From the NCBI GenBank assembly GCA_902528415.1, contig CABZSR010000003.1, positions 44,587 through 108,586 on the forward strand: DNA of 64,000 nt, read 5' to 3'. Origin of the DNA: an uncultured SAR116 cluster alpha proteobacterium (GTDB taxonomy: Bacteria > Pseudomonadota > Alphaproteobacteria > Puniceispirillales > Marisalimonadaceae). This document shows positions 63,439-64,000 of this stretch, piece after piece. The notes beneath the pieces were generated by a model, which was given only the letters and a program-made list of their open reading frames with translations, was not told the DNA's origin and did no database searches. Positions within the stretch are counted from its first letter, which is position 1, and every line of letters starts with the position of its first letter. Position numbers and translations under genes: made by a program.

Positions 63439-63657
63439 TTAAACTTTTGAACATTCTTTATTGTTACACCGGTCACCTGTGCTCCATAAACCACACTTAT
63501 CACATTTAAATGCGTCAATACCTTTTTTATTGGCATCTGATTTATTTTCATTTTTATTTCTAAAGTTAAGTTTTCTTTTTTCTATTATTTTAAAAATATA
63601 CCATACTGAAACAAGAATAATTAATAGCCAAAAAATTTTACCTACAGAAAGCATCAT
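63439..63657 (-). CDS. small membrane protein with a cysteine-rich tail
   Basis: Unknown function. From the ATG at 63657 it has 72 residues: a membrane segment at about 5-24, a charged linker of about 27-50, then FKCDKCGLWSTGDRCNNKEC at the C-terminus, where CxxC plus CxxxxC spacing suggests a small zinc ribbon. A longer frame to 63696 lies within sppA and is not used. The start is 1 base after the sppA stop, so the two are probably translated together. This arrangement is reminiscent of PP0621-type single-pass proteins with a cysteine cluster, but I do not assign it there. Confidence 0.6.
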   Translation of the reverse strand: MMLSVGKIFWLLIILVSVWYIFKIIEKRKLNFRNKNENKSDANKKGIDAFKCDKCGLWSTGDRCNNKECSKV

Positions 63658-63658
63658 T

Positions 63659-64000
63659 TTACAATCCAAACTTATTAAAAGCGCTTCTTTCTTCAACTTT
63701 ATTAATCAACATATCTAAAGCTCCAGACAATAAACTTCCAAAACCAAAAAGCTTTTTCTTTGGTGCAAACTCTTTAATTTTTATATTTTCTCCGAACCTA
63801 TCTTTTAAAACCGCTTTCATTTCACCAAAAGAATCTATTAGCCCAAGTTCTAAACTTTTTTCGCCTGACCAAAAAGCTCCAGTAAAAATTTCTTTATTTT
63901 CATTTGTAATTTTACTACCTCGTCTTGACTTAACAAATGTAATAAACTGATTATGTAATTCTTTTTGGATCCCTTTTAATCTTTTAACATCGTCTTTATT
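63659..64000 (-). CDS. sppA: signal peptide peptidase SppA (S49 family), 3' end
   Basis: The frame is open to the window edge; only the last 113 residues are present. GIQKELHNQFITFVKSRRGSK, FTGAFWSGEKSLELGLID and SFGEMKAVLKDRFGENI match the C-terminal region of S49 peptidases. The catalytic Lys and Ser lie upstream, outside the window. It precedes the cysteine-tail protein and glyQ, glyS. Confidence 0.83.
   Translation of the reverse strand, partial: NKDDVKRLKGIQKELHNQFITFVKSRRGSKITNENKEIFTGAFWSGEKSLELGLIDSFGEMKAVLKDRFGENIKIKEFAPKKKLFGFGSLLSGALDMLINKVEERSAFNKFGL

Overview
The window reads as a contiguous, gene-dense piece of a streamlined, very AT-rich (by eye about 30% GC) alphaproteobacterial chromosome. 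The lineage call rests on gene order: a dcw cluster running into lpxC, bamD, recN and ligA; the block yebC-ruvCAB-ybgC-tolQRAB-pal-cpoB-tilS-ftsH-folP-glmM; serC-serA next to hisZ and purA; rluD next to rpoH; and efp followed by an inositol-monophosphatase homologue. Low GC, tiny intergenic spaces and overlapping genes suggest a free-living marine group (SAR116-, HIMB59- or AEGEAN-169-like). This is an inference and no genus can be named. I see no insertion sequence, prophage, integrase, CRISPR array, tRNA or rRNA. No stretch over 300 bases lacks a gene; the longest gaps are about 120-180 bases.

Layout. 1-19262 (+): murE (3' end), murF, mraY, murD, ftsW, murG, murC, murB, ddlB, ftsQ, ftsA, ftsZ, lpxC, bamD, recN, ligA, covering peptidoglycan precursor synthesis, the division machine, lipid A synthesis and outer-membrane assembly in one run. 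19259-24295 (-): pepP-like peptidase, prmA, uvrD. 24422-25775 (+): mlaA and mlaC lipid-transport genes. 25777-27456 (-): ettA. 27578-27952 (+): a YggT-like membrane protein. 27935-29431 (-): ltaE and a DUF6476-like protein. 29430-31421 (+): rluD, rpoH. 31418-36727 (-): serC, serA, hisZ, purA, with a structured leader before serC. 36830-37486 (+): a LigE-type glutathione transferase. 37476-44106 (-): tilS, ftsH, folP, glmM, thiD. 44103-49675 (-): ybgC, the complete Tol-Pal system and cpoB. 49696-54230 (-): fau, a ymdB-family phosphodiesterase, yebC, ruvC, ruvA, ruvB. 54236-54984 (-): a DUF4164-like coiled-coil protein, zapA and 6S RNA. 55146-60392 (+): fbaB, efp, a degenerate inositol-monophosphatase homologue, a MotA/TolQ-like plus OmpA/MotB-like stator pair, a small membrane protein and rpmE. 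60389-64000 (-): sppA (3' end), a small membrane protein with a CxxC..C..C tail, glyQ and glyS.

Much of the window serves the envelope and division: precursor ligases, divisome proteins, ZapA, GlmM (UDP-GlcNAc supply), LpxC, BamD, MlaA/MlaC, Tol-Pal and FtsH (which controls LpxC in other proteobacteria). The least explained elements are the second proton-motive-force-type stator pair at 57561-59791, the apparently catalytically dead SuhB-like protein after efp, and the small hairpin or pseudoknot before serC. All six convergent gene junctions overlap or are 1 base apart, which leaves no room for ordinary terminators.
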